A DNA stretch of 64,000 nucleotides from CAIKMD01 sp963729935. GTDB lineage: Bacteria > Pseudomonadota > Alphaproteobacteria > ATCC43930 > CGMCC-115725. Numbering within the stretch: the first letter of the stretch is position 1; every line of letters starts with the position of its first letter. Made by a program: the position numbers and the translations under genes. The stretch is from positions 682,001 to 746,000 of the forward strand of contig CAVSPW010000002.1 of the NCBI GenBank assembly GCA_963729935.1, read 5' to 3'. This document shows, piece by piece, positions 1 to 8,595 of the stretch. Under the pieces are notes generated by a model. That model saw only the letters and a program-made list of their open reading frames with translations. It had not been told where the DNA came from and made no database searches.

Positions 1-1488
1 TGGGAAGAAGTCGAGCGGGCCGCACAGGCTTTCTCTTCATGGGGCCTGAAGCGCGGCGAGCGGCTCGCGCTCTATCTCGATAAACGGGCCGAATTCGTGG
101 TCGCCATGTTCGGCGCGGCCGCGGCGGGATGCGTCTTCGTTCCGATCAATCCGATCTTGAAGCCACGCCAGGTCGGGTACATTTTGCGCGACTGCAATGT
201 CCGTCTTCTCGTGACGTCGGGCCAGCGCGCTTCCGATCTTGTTGACGAGACCGCAAAATGTCCCGATCTCGCCTCGATCGTGCTGGTCGACGGCACCGAG
301 GGCAAGGCGCCGCGAACGAGCGTCGAGATGGTGCAATGGGATCAACTCATGAACGGCCCCGCGACCGACAAGCGCAGCCGCGTCATCGATATGGACATGG
401 CGGCGATACTTTATACGTCGGGGAGCACGGGCAACCCCAAGGGTGTTATCCTCTCCCACCGCAATTTGGTCGCGGGCGCGCGAAGCGTCAGTCAATATCT
501 CGGGAATACCGTCGAGGATCGCATTCTTTCGGTGCTGCCGCTCAGCTTCGACGCCGGTCTCAGCCAGATTACGACCGCGTTTTCAGTCGGCGCGAAGGTC
601 GTGCTTCTCAACTATCTCTTGCCGCGTGACGTCATCCGGGCCTGCGCCGAAGAGAATATCACGGGGCTGACCGGCGTGCCGCCCCTCTGGATTCAACTCG
701 GCGAATTGCCATGGCCCGAAGCCGCGAGCCGCTCTGTGCGATATTTCGCCAATACCGGCGGCCATATGCCCCGCGCCACGCTCGATCGGTTGCGCGCCGC
801 GCTGCCCCGAGCGAAGCCCTATTTGATGTACGGCCTCACCGAAGCGTTCCGCTCGACCTATCTCGATCCGGCACAAGTCGATCGCCGACCCGATTCGATC
901 GGCAAGGCTATTCCGAACGCGGAAATATTGGTCGTGCGTCCTGACGGGACGCCGTGCGACGCAGGCGAAGCGGGCGAACTCGTCCATCGGGGCGCATTGG
1001 TCTCGATGGGCTATTGGAACGATCCGGAGCGCACGGCGGAACGATTTCGACCAATGCCTGATCCGGCCAAAGGGCTTTGCCTGCCCGAAATGGCGGTCTG
1101 GTCCGGCGATATCGTCCGCCGCGACGCGGAGGGATTTCTCTATTTCGTCGGACGGCGCGACGAGATGATCAAGACGTCGGGCTACCGCGTAAGCCCGACG
1201 GAGGTCGAGGAAATCATCTATTCGACCGGTCTCGTCGGCGCCGCCGCGGCGCTGGGCGTGCAGCACCCGAGGCTGGGCCAGGGAATCGTCGTCGTGGCGA
1301 CGGCACCGGCGGGAGGCGCGCTTGATGTCGCCGCGCTGATGATGGAATGTCGACGCAACATGCCGCAATACATGGTTCCATTGCTGATCGTCGAAAAGCC
1401 AGCGCTGCCTTCCGGCCCGAACGGGAAAATCGATCGGAAGTCCTTGGCCGGCGAATTCCGCGACGCGTTCACGGCGGACGACCCATGA
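1..1488 (+). CDS. Exosortase-A-associated AMP-forming acyl-CoA ligase (5' partial)
   Basis: The frame is open from base 1, so the start lies outside the window; 495 residues are visible. It is an ANL-superfamily adenylating enzyme, forming an acyl-adenylate and then a thioester. Visible core motifs are TSGSTGNPKG at in-window residues 139-148, YGLTEAF, SGDIVRRDAEGFLYFVGR, and the C-terminal NGKIDRK with the probable adenylation lysine at in-window residue 476. The stop overlaps the ATG of the next gene (ATGA), so the two are translationally coupled. The pairing with a group IV PLP decarboxylase matches the ligase/decarboxylase pair known from exosortase A (PEP-CTERM) loci; that placement rests on family knowledge and synteny. 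A general fatty-acid or peptide-synthetase-like ligase cannot be excluded. Confidence 0.85.
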   Translation, partial: WEEVERAAQAFSSWGLKRGERLALYLDKRAEFVVAMFGAAAAGCVFVPINPILKPRQVGYILRDCNVRLLVTSGQRASDLVDETAKCPDLASIVLVDGTEGKAPRTSVEMVQWDQLMNGPATDKRSRVIDMDMAAILYTSGSTGNPKGVILSHRNLVAGARSVSQYLGNTVEDRILSVLPLSFDAGLSQITTAFSVGAKVVLLNYLLPRDVIRACAEENITGLTGVPPLWIQLGELPWPEAASRSVRYFANTGGHMPRATLDRLRAALPRAKPYLMYGLTEAFRSTYLDPAQVDRRPDSIGKAIPNAEILVVRPDGTPCDAGEAGELVHRGALVSMGYWNDPERTAERFRPMPDPAKGLCLPEMAVWSGDIVRRDAEGFLYFVGRRDEMIKTSGYRVSPTEVEEIIYSTGLVGAAAALGVQHPRLGQGIVVVATAPAGGALDVAALMMECRRNMPQYMVPLLIVEKPALPSGPNGKIDRKSLAGEFRDAFTADDP

Positions 1489-2723
1489 GCAAGCCAGCAC
1501 GCGTCCATCCGGCGATCGCGGCCTTCCCGGTGGAGGAAGGCTCTCTCGTGCTGGGCGGAACGCCGCTCGGCCGCCTCGCTGACCGCGTCGGCGGAACGCC
1601 CTTCTTCGCTTACGATCGCCGGCTGTTGAGCGATCGCATGGCCCATCTGCGGCGGCATCTTCCGGCCGGGGTTGCCGTGCACTACGCGATCAAAGCCAAT
1701 CCCATGCCGGCGCTGGTGCAATATCTGGCAAGCATAGTCGATGGGTTCGACGTCGCCTCCGCCGGGGAGATGAGCGTCGCGCTCGACACGCCTCTGGGCC
1801 CGTCCCGCGTGTCATTCGCCGGGCCGGGCAAGACCGATGACGAACTCGCGCAAGGGATTGCCGCAGGTATCACCATCGACATCGAGTCGCCGAACGAGAT
1901 GCGGAGAATTGCCGCGCAGGCGCGGCAAGCGCGCCGATCGCCGCGGGTCGCCGTCCGGATCAATCCCGATTTCGAGGTCAAAGGCTCGGGGATGCGCATG
2001 GGCGGCGGCGCACAACAATTCGGGATCGACGCCGAAGAAGTGCCCGAGACTTTGCGCGAGCTCGGCACGCTCGGACTCGATTTCGCCGGCTTTCACATTT
2101 TCGCGGGATCGCAGAATCTGCGGGCGGATATCCTCGAGGAAGCGCAAGGGCGCGTGATCGAACTGGCTCTCGCGCTCTCCGCGCATGCTCCGGGACCCGT
2201 TCGCCACCTCAATATCGGCGGCGGATTCGGCGTTCCCTATTTCGCCAAGGATACGCCGCTTGACATTCGGCCGGTCGGCGAAAATCTGGGCCGTCTCATC
2301 GAAAAGCGCCTCAGGCCGACGCTCCCCGACACGCAGATCATCGTCGAACTCGGCCGCTACATCGCGAGCGAGGCGGGGATCTACGTGACGCGGGTGATCG
2401 ACCGCAAGACGTCGCGCGGGCAAATTTTTCTCATTACCGATGGCGGTCTGCATCACCATCTGTCCGCTTCCGGAAATTTCGGCCAGGTGATCCGGCGAAA
2501 CTATCCGGTCGCGATCGGCAATCGGATGGACGAGCAGCCGAGCGAGACGGTCAACATCGTCGGTCGCCTCTGCACGCCGCTCGATTTGCTCGCCGACAAG
2601 GTCGAGCTCCCGCGGGCGGAAATCGGCGATCTCGTCGTGGTGTTCCAGTCCGGCGCCTACGGCTTGACCGCGAGTCCGATCCATTTCCTCAGCCATCCGG
2701 TTCCGCGCGAGATCCTGATTTGA
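1485..2723 (+). CDS. PLP-dependent decarboxylase, exosortase A system-associated
   Basis: 412 residues, fold III (alanine-racemase-like barrel, group IV) decarboxylase of the LysA/ornithine decarboxylase type. The PLP lysine is K70 in HYAIKANP. The glycine-rich phosphate loop reads LNIGGGFGVPY, and ELGRYIASEAG follows. The C-terminal SGAYGLTASPIHFLSHP matches the end of exosortase-associated members better than LysA. The start is fixed by the ATGA overlap with the upstream ligase gene. It probably decarboxylates an amino acid that the ligase partner then carries or transfers during exopolysaccharide or surface-protein processing; the exact substrate is not readable from sequence. No exosortase gene is in the window, but the operon runs off the left edge. 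Confidence 0.85.
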   Translation: MSKPARVHPAIAAFPVEEGSLVLGGTPLGRLADRVGGTPFFAYDRRLLSDRMAHLRRHLPAGVAVHYAIKANPMPALVQYLASIVDGFDVASAGEMSVALDTPLGPSRVSFAGPGKTDDELAQGIAAGITIDIESPNEMRRIAAQARQARRSPRVAVRINPDFEVKGSGMRMGGGAQQFGIDAEEVPETLRELGTLGLDFAGFHIFAGSQNLRADILEEAQGRVIELALALSAHAPGPVRHLNIGGGFGVPYFAKDTPLDIRPVGENLGRLIEKRLRPTLPDTQIIVELGRYIASEAGIYVTRVIDRKTSRGQIFLITDGGLHHHLSASGNFGQVIRRNYPVAIGNRMDEQPSETVNIVGRLCTPLDLLADKVELPRAEIGDLVVVFQSGAYGLTASPIHFLSHPVPREILI

Positions 2724-2867
2724 ACCTTGCGGGTCGAGCGCTGGCCACGCCATCGCGACGGGCCGGCAGGATGGATCATCGGTCGCTTCAAAGGATCGTC
2801 CCGCTGCGGCGTGCAGGAGGAAAATTTCCGGCCGCAAGAGACCGCTTGCGTCAAGCGCCCGGCCGTT

Positions 2868-2926
2868 GAAAGAAAATCGCGCCCGGAGACCGGGCGCGAT
2901 ACGAACGGGGCGGCCAAGGCCGCCCC
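2868..2926 (-). terminator. Rho-independent terminator region behind the cold-shock gene
   Basis: Reading the minus strand, a GGGGCGG/CCGCCCC hairpin (2907-2926) is followed by a perfect 10-bp stem ATCGCGCCCG/CGGGCGCGAT (2876-2900). A T-rich tail lies at 2868-2876. Position and polarity fit termination of the csp transcript. The strong stems may also stop read-through from the convergent decarboxylase operon. Confidence 0.75.
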
Positions 2927-2935
2927 GCCCCGTGC

Positions 2936-3145
2936 TCAGACGTTCTTGAGGTTCGCCGCGGCGACCTTGCCCGTGCGGGTATCACGCTGCGCCTCGAAGC
3001 TCACGCGCTGCCCCTCGTGGAGGTTGCCGATGCCCGAGCGCTCGACCGCCGAGATGTGAACGAACACATCCTTCGAGCCGTCTTCCGGCTGAATGAAGCC
3101 GAAGCCCTTGGCAGCGTTGAACCATTTAACAGTACCGATCGTCAT
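2936..3145 (-). CDS. cspA: Cold-shock protein, CspA family
   Basis: 69 residues, one OB-fold cold-shock domain. RNP1 is seen as KGFGFIQ and RNP2 as VFVHISA. It binds single-stranded RNA/DNA in the cytoplasm as an RNA chaperone. An in-frame ATG lies five codons upstream, but the chosen ATG (3145) has a GGAAGGA ribosome site at the right distance and gives the family N-terminus MTIGTVKWFN. The roughly 200 bp before it, up to the DUF72 gene end, has no gene and could hold the long 5' leader usual for this family. Which csp paralogue it is cannot be said. Confidence 0.93.
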   Translation of the reverse strand: MTIGTVKWFNAAKGFGFIQPEDGSKDVFVHISAVERSGIGNLHEGQRVSFEAQRDTRTGKVAAANLKNV

Positions 3146-3364
3146 TATGGGTCCTTCCATGGAATTTAAGCCGCCACGCCCTTGCGCGGCAGATCAAGCA
3201 GCGATCTGGAAGGAAACGAGACCGGCCTTGAGGAACGCCGAACCGAAGCCGACCCGAAACGAGTTGATGACATAAATGTAAGGAACGGGGAGATTTTCTG
3301 CAAGAGAGGCCCCGTCTTCAAGGGCTTGCTGGATGTGCGCGACCCCGGCCGATAAGGGGCGCCT

Positions 3365-4120
3365 TTAGAGCGCCGATCCCGGTCGAACGCGCTCGATCAA
3401 GGCCTGGGCCGCCGCGGGCGCGCGCAGCTTGGCCCCCGCGATGAAATAGATGAAGGTGTCGCCCCGCTCCGCCCAGGCCCGGGCACGCCCGGCCCAGAGA
3501 TCGAGCGCCGCAGCGGCGTAGCCGGTCTCGATCTCATCCTTGCCACGCATCAATCGCGCATAGGTGAAGTCCGCGGTCGCCTCGTCGATCGCCGGAAACG
3601 CGTCATCATCGGCAAAGACGAGCGCGAGGTTATACCGGCGCGCAAGATCGTAGAAACGTTGGTCCTTGAAGCTGCGGTTTCGTACTTCCACGGCGTGACG
3701 CAGCGGCAAGCCCTCGATCTCGCGCGGCAACAGCTTCACAAAACTCTCGAACTCCTCGGCATCGAATTTCTTTGTGCCCATGAATTGCCAGACGATGGGC
3801 CCCAGCCGGTCGTGCAGCGCGCTCATCCCCTGGCCGACGAAACGGGCAATCGCCTCGCCGGCGCCGGCGAGGTCCTTGCGATTGGTGCAATAGCGCGAAG
3901 CCTTTACCGAAAAAACGAAGCCTTCCGGCGTCTCCTCGCGCCATTTGCTCCAGCTCGCCGGCTTGAAGGTCGAGTAGTAGGTCCCGTTGATCTCGATCGA
4001 AGAAAGGCGGCGGCTGGCGAAAGCGAGTTCGGCCTTATGCGGCAGACCCTCGGGATAGAAGACCCGGCGCCAGGGCTCGTAGGTCCAGCCGCCGATGCCG
4101 ATATAGATCTTGCCGCTCAT
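3365..4120 (-). CDS. DUF72 (YecE-like) family protein
   Basis: 251 residues with the DUF72 TIM-barrel-like signature: N-terminal YIGIGGWTYEPWR, EINGTYYST, FVFSVKASRY, LGPIVWQF, and HAVEVRNRSF. The family is widespread but biochemically undefined. The length is normal and there is no signal peptide, so it is probably cytosolic. An AGAGGCG ribosome site sits just upstream of the ATG. It stands alone between the csp leader and a divergent small basic-protein gene. Confidence 0.9.
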   Translation of the reverse strand: MSGKIYIGIGGWTYEPWRRVFYPEGLPHKAELAFASRRLSSIEINGTYYSTFKPASWSKWREETPEGFVFSVKASRYCTNRKDLAGAGEAIARFVGQGMSALHDRLGPIVWQFMGTKKFDAEEFESFVKLLPREIEGLPLRHAVEVRNRSFKDQRFYDLARRYNLALVFADDDAFPAIDEATADFTYARLMRGKDEIETGYAAAALDLWAGRARAWAERGDTFIYFIAGAKLRAPAAAQALIERVRPGSAL

Positions 4121-4310
4121 GCGAACGCCTCTGCGATCCGCCGCTGATCGGCATCAAGGATTGCGCAAGCGAGCATGATGATCCAGTGGCGCGGCACCCC
4201 CCGTCTCGGACGCGCCCGGCAATCTGCGGATCGGGTTATTCCGGCTTTCGGTTTTTGACAGATGGAGTACTCTCCGGGAGGAATACAGGCCGCCAAAGGA
4301 GACCGATGTC

Positions 4311-4643
4311 ATGGCACGACGCAAGAAAGCCAAACGAGGGCGTCGAACTTCGCCGAAGAGGGCCAAAGCGCCGGCCAAGCGAGCGAAGTCGGGGCGAAAT
4401 GCGACGACGCGCGCCGCGGCGAAAGCGAAATCGAAGAAACGTTCGCCGCCACGGGCGAAGGCCGCCGCATCGAAACAGGCGAAACGTGCGGCGCCGAGAA
4501 AGCAGCGGAAAGCAAAGACAGCGAAGCCGCTTCGGCCGGTCGAAACCGTCATTGTCGACACGATAGAAGAACCGGTTCCCGGCATGGTCGTCGTCACCGA
4601 ATACGAAGCGGTCGTCCAACGGCCCAAGCCCACGGAGGATTAG
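4311..4643 (+). CDS. Lysine/arginine/alanine-rich basic protein (histone H1-like)
   Basis: 110 residues. The first 75 or so are almost only K, R, A, P and S, with repeated KRAK/AKAK-type units. The last 35 or so are acidic and hydrophobic (VETVIVDTIEEPVPG and after). The composition resembles bacterial H1-like nucleoid proteins, though low complexity makes homology weak. AAGGAGA lies nine bases before the ATG. A second ATG five bases upstream is out of frame. It probably binds nucleic acid non-specifically; this is inference from composition. Confidence 0.65.
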   Translation: MARRKKAKRGRRTSPKRAKAPAKRAKSGRNATTRAAAKAKSKKRSPPRAKAAASKQAKRAAPRKQRKAKTAKPLRPVETVIVDTIEEPVPGMVVVTEYEAVVQRPKPTED

Positions 4644-4786
4644 CCGTCGGGCAATAGAGAGGCGGCGGCGAGAGAATGGCGCGCCGCAGCGCGGGTCTCC
4701 GCAGGAGTCTTAAGCGCAGGACGATCGAAAGGCATGACGGCGCATTCGGCCGCTGTCTCGAAAAAAAAGCGGCCCGATTTCGTGGG

Positions 4787-5995
4787 TTAGGATTCGTACA
4801 CGACTTTAGCCTGCAGCAATGCATCGATCTGGGCCGTGTCGAGCCCCGCCTCCGCCAAGACTTCGCGCGTATGCTCGCCAAGCCTTGGTGCCGGCCGCTT
4901 CAGGGTGAATTCGTAATCGCTGCTCCTGAAGGGCAGCTTTGGCAGGGTGCCGATACGCCCGTCGTCCATCGGCACCGCCAGGAGCTGTCCCGATTCTTTC
5001 AAGTGCGGATCGTCGAGCAGTTGATCCGGCCGGCGCAATGGCGCGTAGGGCACGCTGGCCTGCTCGAGTTTTTTCTGCAGCTCCGCGCTGCCAAAGCGGG
5101 AGACGGCTTCGCGCACCTTGGGCAGCAGCCACTCCTGTGCCGCGACGCGTTTCGGATTCGTGGAGAGGCTTTCATCCGCGAAAAGCTCCGGCAGGCCGAA
5201 CGTGGCGCAGAACCGCTCCCAATGAGCATCGGAAGTGACGCCGATGAACACTTGCTCGTTATCGGCGGTCGGAAACAAATGGAAAATTCCCCACCCCATG
5301 CGTAGCGACTGACCGATCTCGGCCATCGGGCGCGAGGGCTCGCCTGTGGCCACCGCGCGGGCCATCCATTGGCCCACCCAAAAGACACTCGTCTCGAACA
5401 GGCCGGAGGTAATCATCTCGCCATGTCCGGTCTCGGCGCGCCGATGCAGCGCCGCGAGAATACCGATGACGCCGTAGGTCGCGGCGCCGATATCGATGAT
5501 CGAGGCACCGGCGCGCAGCGGGCGCCCCGGCGGACCGGTCATGTAGGCGAGACCACCCATCATCTGCGCCAATTCGTCGAGCGACGGGCGATGCTCATAG
5601 GGACCGGGCAGGAAGCCCTTGATCGCCATGTAGATGAGGCGGGGATTCTCCGCGGCAAGCACGTCGAAGCCCAAGCCGAGCCGGTCGAGCGCGCCGGGCG
5701 CATAATTGTCGAGGCACACATCGGCCGACCGTGTCAGGGTGCGAAAGAGAGCCTTGCCCTGAGGTGACTTCAGATCGACGGCAACGCTCCGTTTGTTGCG
5801 GTTGAAGTAATAGTAGCCCGACCCCGCGCCGGGCATGCGACGCGCCTGGTCACCGCCGTCGGGGTGCTCGATCTTGATCACGTCGGCGCCGAGATCGGCG
5901 AGGATCAAGGCTGCCGCGGGCCCGGCCACGATGTGCCCCAGCTCGAGCACGCGCAAACCGTGGAGAGGGAGGATGTTCGGTGTGTCTGCAACCAT
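4787..5995 (-). CDS. CaiB/BaiF family CoA-transferase (class III)
   Basis: 402 residues. The N-terminal GLRVLELGHIVAGPAAALI and DLGADVIKIEHPDGGDQ motifs, the NRNKRSVAVDLK segment and the SLDELAQMMGG segment (with the candidate aspartyl-thioester residue) mark a formyl-CoA-transferase-type enzyme. It would move CoA between carboxylic acids through an Asp-linked intermediate in the cytosol. An FAH-family gene lies upstream on the same strand, 229 bp away, which suggests a small catabolic group. The acid substrate is unknown. Confidence 0.9.
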   Translation of the reverse strand: MVADTPNILPLHGLRVLELGHIVAGPAAALILADLGADVIKIEHPDGGDQARRMPGAGSGYYYFNRNKRSVAVDLKSPQGKALFRTLTRSADVCLDNYAPGALDRLGLGFDVLAAENPRLIYMAIKGFLPGPYEHRPSLDELAQMMGGLAYMTGPPGRPLRAGASIIDIGAATYGVIGILAALHRRAETGHGEMITSGLFETSVFWVGQWMARAVATGEPSRPMAEIGQSLRMGWGIFHLFPTADNEQVFIGVTSDAHWERFCATFGLPELFADESLSTNPKRVAAQEWLLPKVREAVSRFGSAELQKKLEQASVPYAPLRRPDQLLDDPHLKESGQLLAVPMDDGRIGTLPKLPFRSSDYEFTLKRPAPRLGEHTREVLAEAGLDTAQIDALLQAKVVYES

Positions 5996-6224
5996 TTTAT
6001 CTCTGTCCCGCGGGATTCTTGGGCGAAGAAGGAGGAGGCTTGAAACTGTATGTCCGGTCCCTCGCGGTCAAGGGCTGCAATCCGCAAGCGGCTTATTCAA
6101 TTTCTGTCTCGCTGTCCCAACCCAATTCGGAAGAACGATGTGGCCTTGCCCGGTCGCCCCTCGCGATGGTGCGGTCGCCGATGCTCATCCGGGAACCCGC
6201 GCGAGAACATCCGGATTGGGGCAG

Positions 6225-7148
6225 CTATTCCGGGCGATAAATCGCCGGCTCGTCGGCGACGATAGGATTGGACAGAACGCCGAGCCCCGTGATCTCGACT
6301 TCGACGCGATCGCCGGGTTTCATGTTGACTTGCCCGACGATCTTGTGGCGGCCGACCGGCTCGAGCTTTTCGCCGGGACGCGGCGGCAAGGCCCCCGGCG
6401 TTCCCATCGCAATGACGTCGCCCGGCCGCAAGGTGTAGCCGGTCGAAAGATATTGAATGACGCGCTCGACAGGAAAGAGCATGTCGGAAAGCGGCGCATT
6501 CTGCCGCTCGATGCCGTTCAAGCGCGTGATCACGCGTTGCGACTGCGGATCCCCGAACTCATCGGCCGTCATGAGCCACGGACCGATGCTGCCGGATTTT
6601 TCGAAATTCTTGCCGAGGCCGAAATTGCGGTTATGGCGCTGGTATTCGCGCACCGAACCCTCATTGAAGCAAGTAAAGCCCGCGATGTGGTCGAAAGCCT
6701 TTTCCAGCGGGATGTGTCTCCCTCCTTTGCCGATGATGACGGCAAGTTCGCCCTCGTAATCGAATTCCTTGGCGACTTCGGGCGAGGGGCACAAGAGCGG
6801 CTGGCCGTGCCCGACGAGCGAGGCCGGCGTACGGATGAAAAGATGCGGAAACTCGCGCGAGGTGGAGAGCCCGGTTTCCTCGATATGAGTCTTGAAATTG
6901 AGCGCAAGCGCCCAGGTCGCATGCGGATCGACGATGACGGGAAGAAATTCGACGCCGCGCAACGCATGATGGGCGCTTTTGCCGGCGACGGCATTCCGGA
7001 TCCGCGAAAGCCCGTCGGGCAGCTCGAGAATGGCACGCAGGCTATGGGGCAATTCGGGAGCCGCTTCATCGAGAGCGACGAAGCTATCCGGCCCTGTCGT
7101 GACCCCGACATGTGCGGCTCCGACGCTGAGATAGGAAAAAATTCGCAT
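6225..7148 (-). CDS. Fumarylacetoacetate hydrolase (FAH) family protein
   Basis: 307 residues from the chosen ATG; the frame is open 25 codons further upstream, but MRIFSYLSVG is the more natural start. The FAH fold is seen in FDYEGELAVIIGKGGRHI (metal-binding E-x-E-type region), GFTCFNEGSVREYQ, GPWLMTADEF and GYTLRPGDVIAMGTPG. These enzymes cleave or hydrate diketo and hydroxy-dioate acids at the end of aromatic and sugar pathways. It may act with the CoA-transferase gene downstream. The precise reaction cannot be assigned. Confidence 0.88.
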   Translation of the reverse strand: MRIFSYLSVGAAHVGVTTGPDSFVALDEAAPELPHSLRAILELPDGLSRIRNAVAGKSAHHALRGVEFLPVIVDPHATWALALNFKTHIEETGLSTSREFPHLFIRTPASLVGHGQPLLCPSPEVAKEFDYEGELAVIIGKGGRHIPLEKAFDHIAGFTCFNEGSVREYQRHNRNFGLGKNFEKSGSIGPWLMTADEFGDPQSQRVITRLNGIERQNAPLSDMLFPVERVIQYLSTGYTLRPGDVIAMGTPGALPPRPGEKLEPVGRHKIVGQVNMKPGDRVEVEITGLGVLSNPIVADEPAIYRPE

Positions 7149-7498
7149 TGCTTTGCTCTTGAATGGATCCGCGTCAAACTTGCTCATCAATTCGTGGGCC
7201 CGCCGAGATTCTTGGCCTCGCATTGGACGATCCGGGATCGGCCTGTCAAGGCGTTCGAATAGGATGCTAGTTCAAAGCAGCGCGGCGCGGTTCAAGATTC
7301 TACCGAGCTGGTCCGAGCAAGCGCCTGTGGATCGCAAAGCCGCTTGCCTATCCATTAGGCCATGCTAATGATCTCCCGTAAAGAAGTCCGCGAAGATCTA
7401 TCGTGTGACGAGGGGGTAGCAAGGGCGGCGTTCGGTACCGCCCTTCGCATGTCATGTATCGGGCCGGCCGAGCCGGCACGCAGGAACGGAGCGCAAAA
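7149..7498. other. Intergenic region between divergent FAH and TRAP genes
   Basis: No convincing gene. Promoters for the minus-strand FAH gene and the plus-strand dctP must lie here. A tRNA-like string on the minus strand (about 7320-7365) does not fold into a full cloverleaf. Confidence 0.5.
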
Positions 7499-8512
7499 AT
7501 GAACCACCGCATCTTCGCCGGCCTTCTCACCGCGATCGCCATCGCCGCTGCGCCGCTCGCCGGACGCGCCGCCGAGCCGATCACGCTGAAATTCGGCAAT
7601 CCGGGCTCGCCCACCGGCGACGTCTCGACGCAGATCATCGAGCCGTGGGTCACCAAGGTGAACAAAGAGGCAGGCGGCACGCTCCGCGTACAGCTCTTTT
7701 CCGGCCCGGCGCTCGGCCATTTTCCGCAGATCTACGACCGCGTGTTGAACGGCGTCGCCGACATCGCCTTCGCCCTCCTCGGGCCGCTGTCGCGACAGTT
7801 CCCGCAGACATCGGTTGCCTCGCTGCCCTTCGAAACGCCCGACGCTTCGATCGGCACGGTCGCCCTGTGGCACGTCTATGAGCGCGGGCTCCTCGCCGAT
7901 GAGTGGAAGCTGGTCAAGCCGCTCACCCTCATGGTGTTTCCGAACGTCGTCATCCACACCAACAAACCGGTCCAGTCGCTCGCCGACATCGGCGGCCTGA
8001 AGCTCAGCGTCCAGAGCCGGCTGATGTCGGACACGATGCAGCGGCTGGGGGTCGCCCCGATCACGCTCGCCGTCACCGACCTGTATGAGAGCCTCAACCG
8101 TGGCGTCGTCGATGGCTCGGTTATCGGTTGGCCGGCAACCCGGAGTTACCGGCTGCCCGAGGTGACGAATTACCACCTCGAGGTTCCGCTGGGGGGCGAA
8201 GTCACCTTCATAATGATGAGCAACAAGAGCTACGAGAAGCTGCCCGAGAAAGACCGCGCCATCATCGACCGGGCATCCGGCGGTCCCTGGGCAACCGCGA
8301 TCGGCAAGATTCTCGACCATGCCGACGAGGCTGAGAGCACCCTAGTCGGCAAGACCAAGGGCCAGACCGTCGCGCAGCTGTCCGCCGCCGAACAAGCAAA
8401 GTGGAAGGAGCGCGTCGACGCGGTGGTTGAAGATTGGACCAAGCGCACGCCCAACGGCGCCGCGGTGCTCGCCGCCTACCGCGAAGAAGTTGCCAAGCTG
8501 ACGAAGAAATAG
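7499..8512 (+). CDS. dctP: TRAP transporter solute receptor, DctP family
   Basis: 337 residues with a Sec signal peptide (MNHRIFAGLLTAIAIAAA, cut near GRAAEP). The mature part has the DctP layout: ITLKFGNPGSPTGD at the start, VLNGVADIAFALLGPLS, LGVAPITLAVTDLYESLNRG and VVDGSVIGWPATRS. It binds a small organic anion in the periplasm and delivers it to a DctQM permease, most likely the one at 10039. GGAACGGAG precedes the ATG. A closely similar receptor lies convergently at 8596-9615. Confidence 0.9.
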   Translation: MNHRIFAGLLTAIAIAAAPLAGRAAEPITLKFGNPGSPTGDVSTQIIEPWVTKVNKEAGGTLRVQLFSGPALGHFPQIYDRVLNGVADIAFALLGPLSRQFPQTSVASLPFETPDASIGTVALWHVYERGLLADEWKLVKPLTLMVFPNVVIHTNKPVQSLADIGGLKLSVQSRLMSDTMQRLGVAPITLAVTDLYESLNRGVVDGSVIGWPATRSYRLPEVTNYHLEVPLGGEVTFIMMSNKSYEKLPEKDRAIIDRASGGPWATAIGKILDHADEAESTLVGKTKGQTVAQLSAAEQAKWKERVDAVVEDWTKRTPNGAAVLAAYREEVAKLTKK

Positions 8513-8595
8513 CCGCGGCCTCCGCGGTCGATCCTCGTCGTCGGATCAGTGCCCGCACATCACGTCGACCGGCGCGGCCGCGATTGCGGGCGCGA

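Noticed and set aside
5835..7262. 475-codon open frame on the plus strand across the CoA-transferase and FAH genes
   Set aside because: It is antisense to two clear gene families. Long antisense frames are expected at this GC content.
7320..7370. tRNA-like string on the minus strand (GGCCTAATGGATAGGC D-arm look-alike)
   Set aside because: No matching anticodon stem, T-arm or acceptor stem could be paired, so it is not a tRNA gene.
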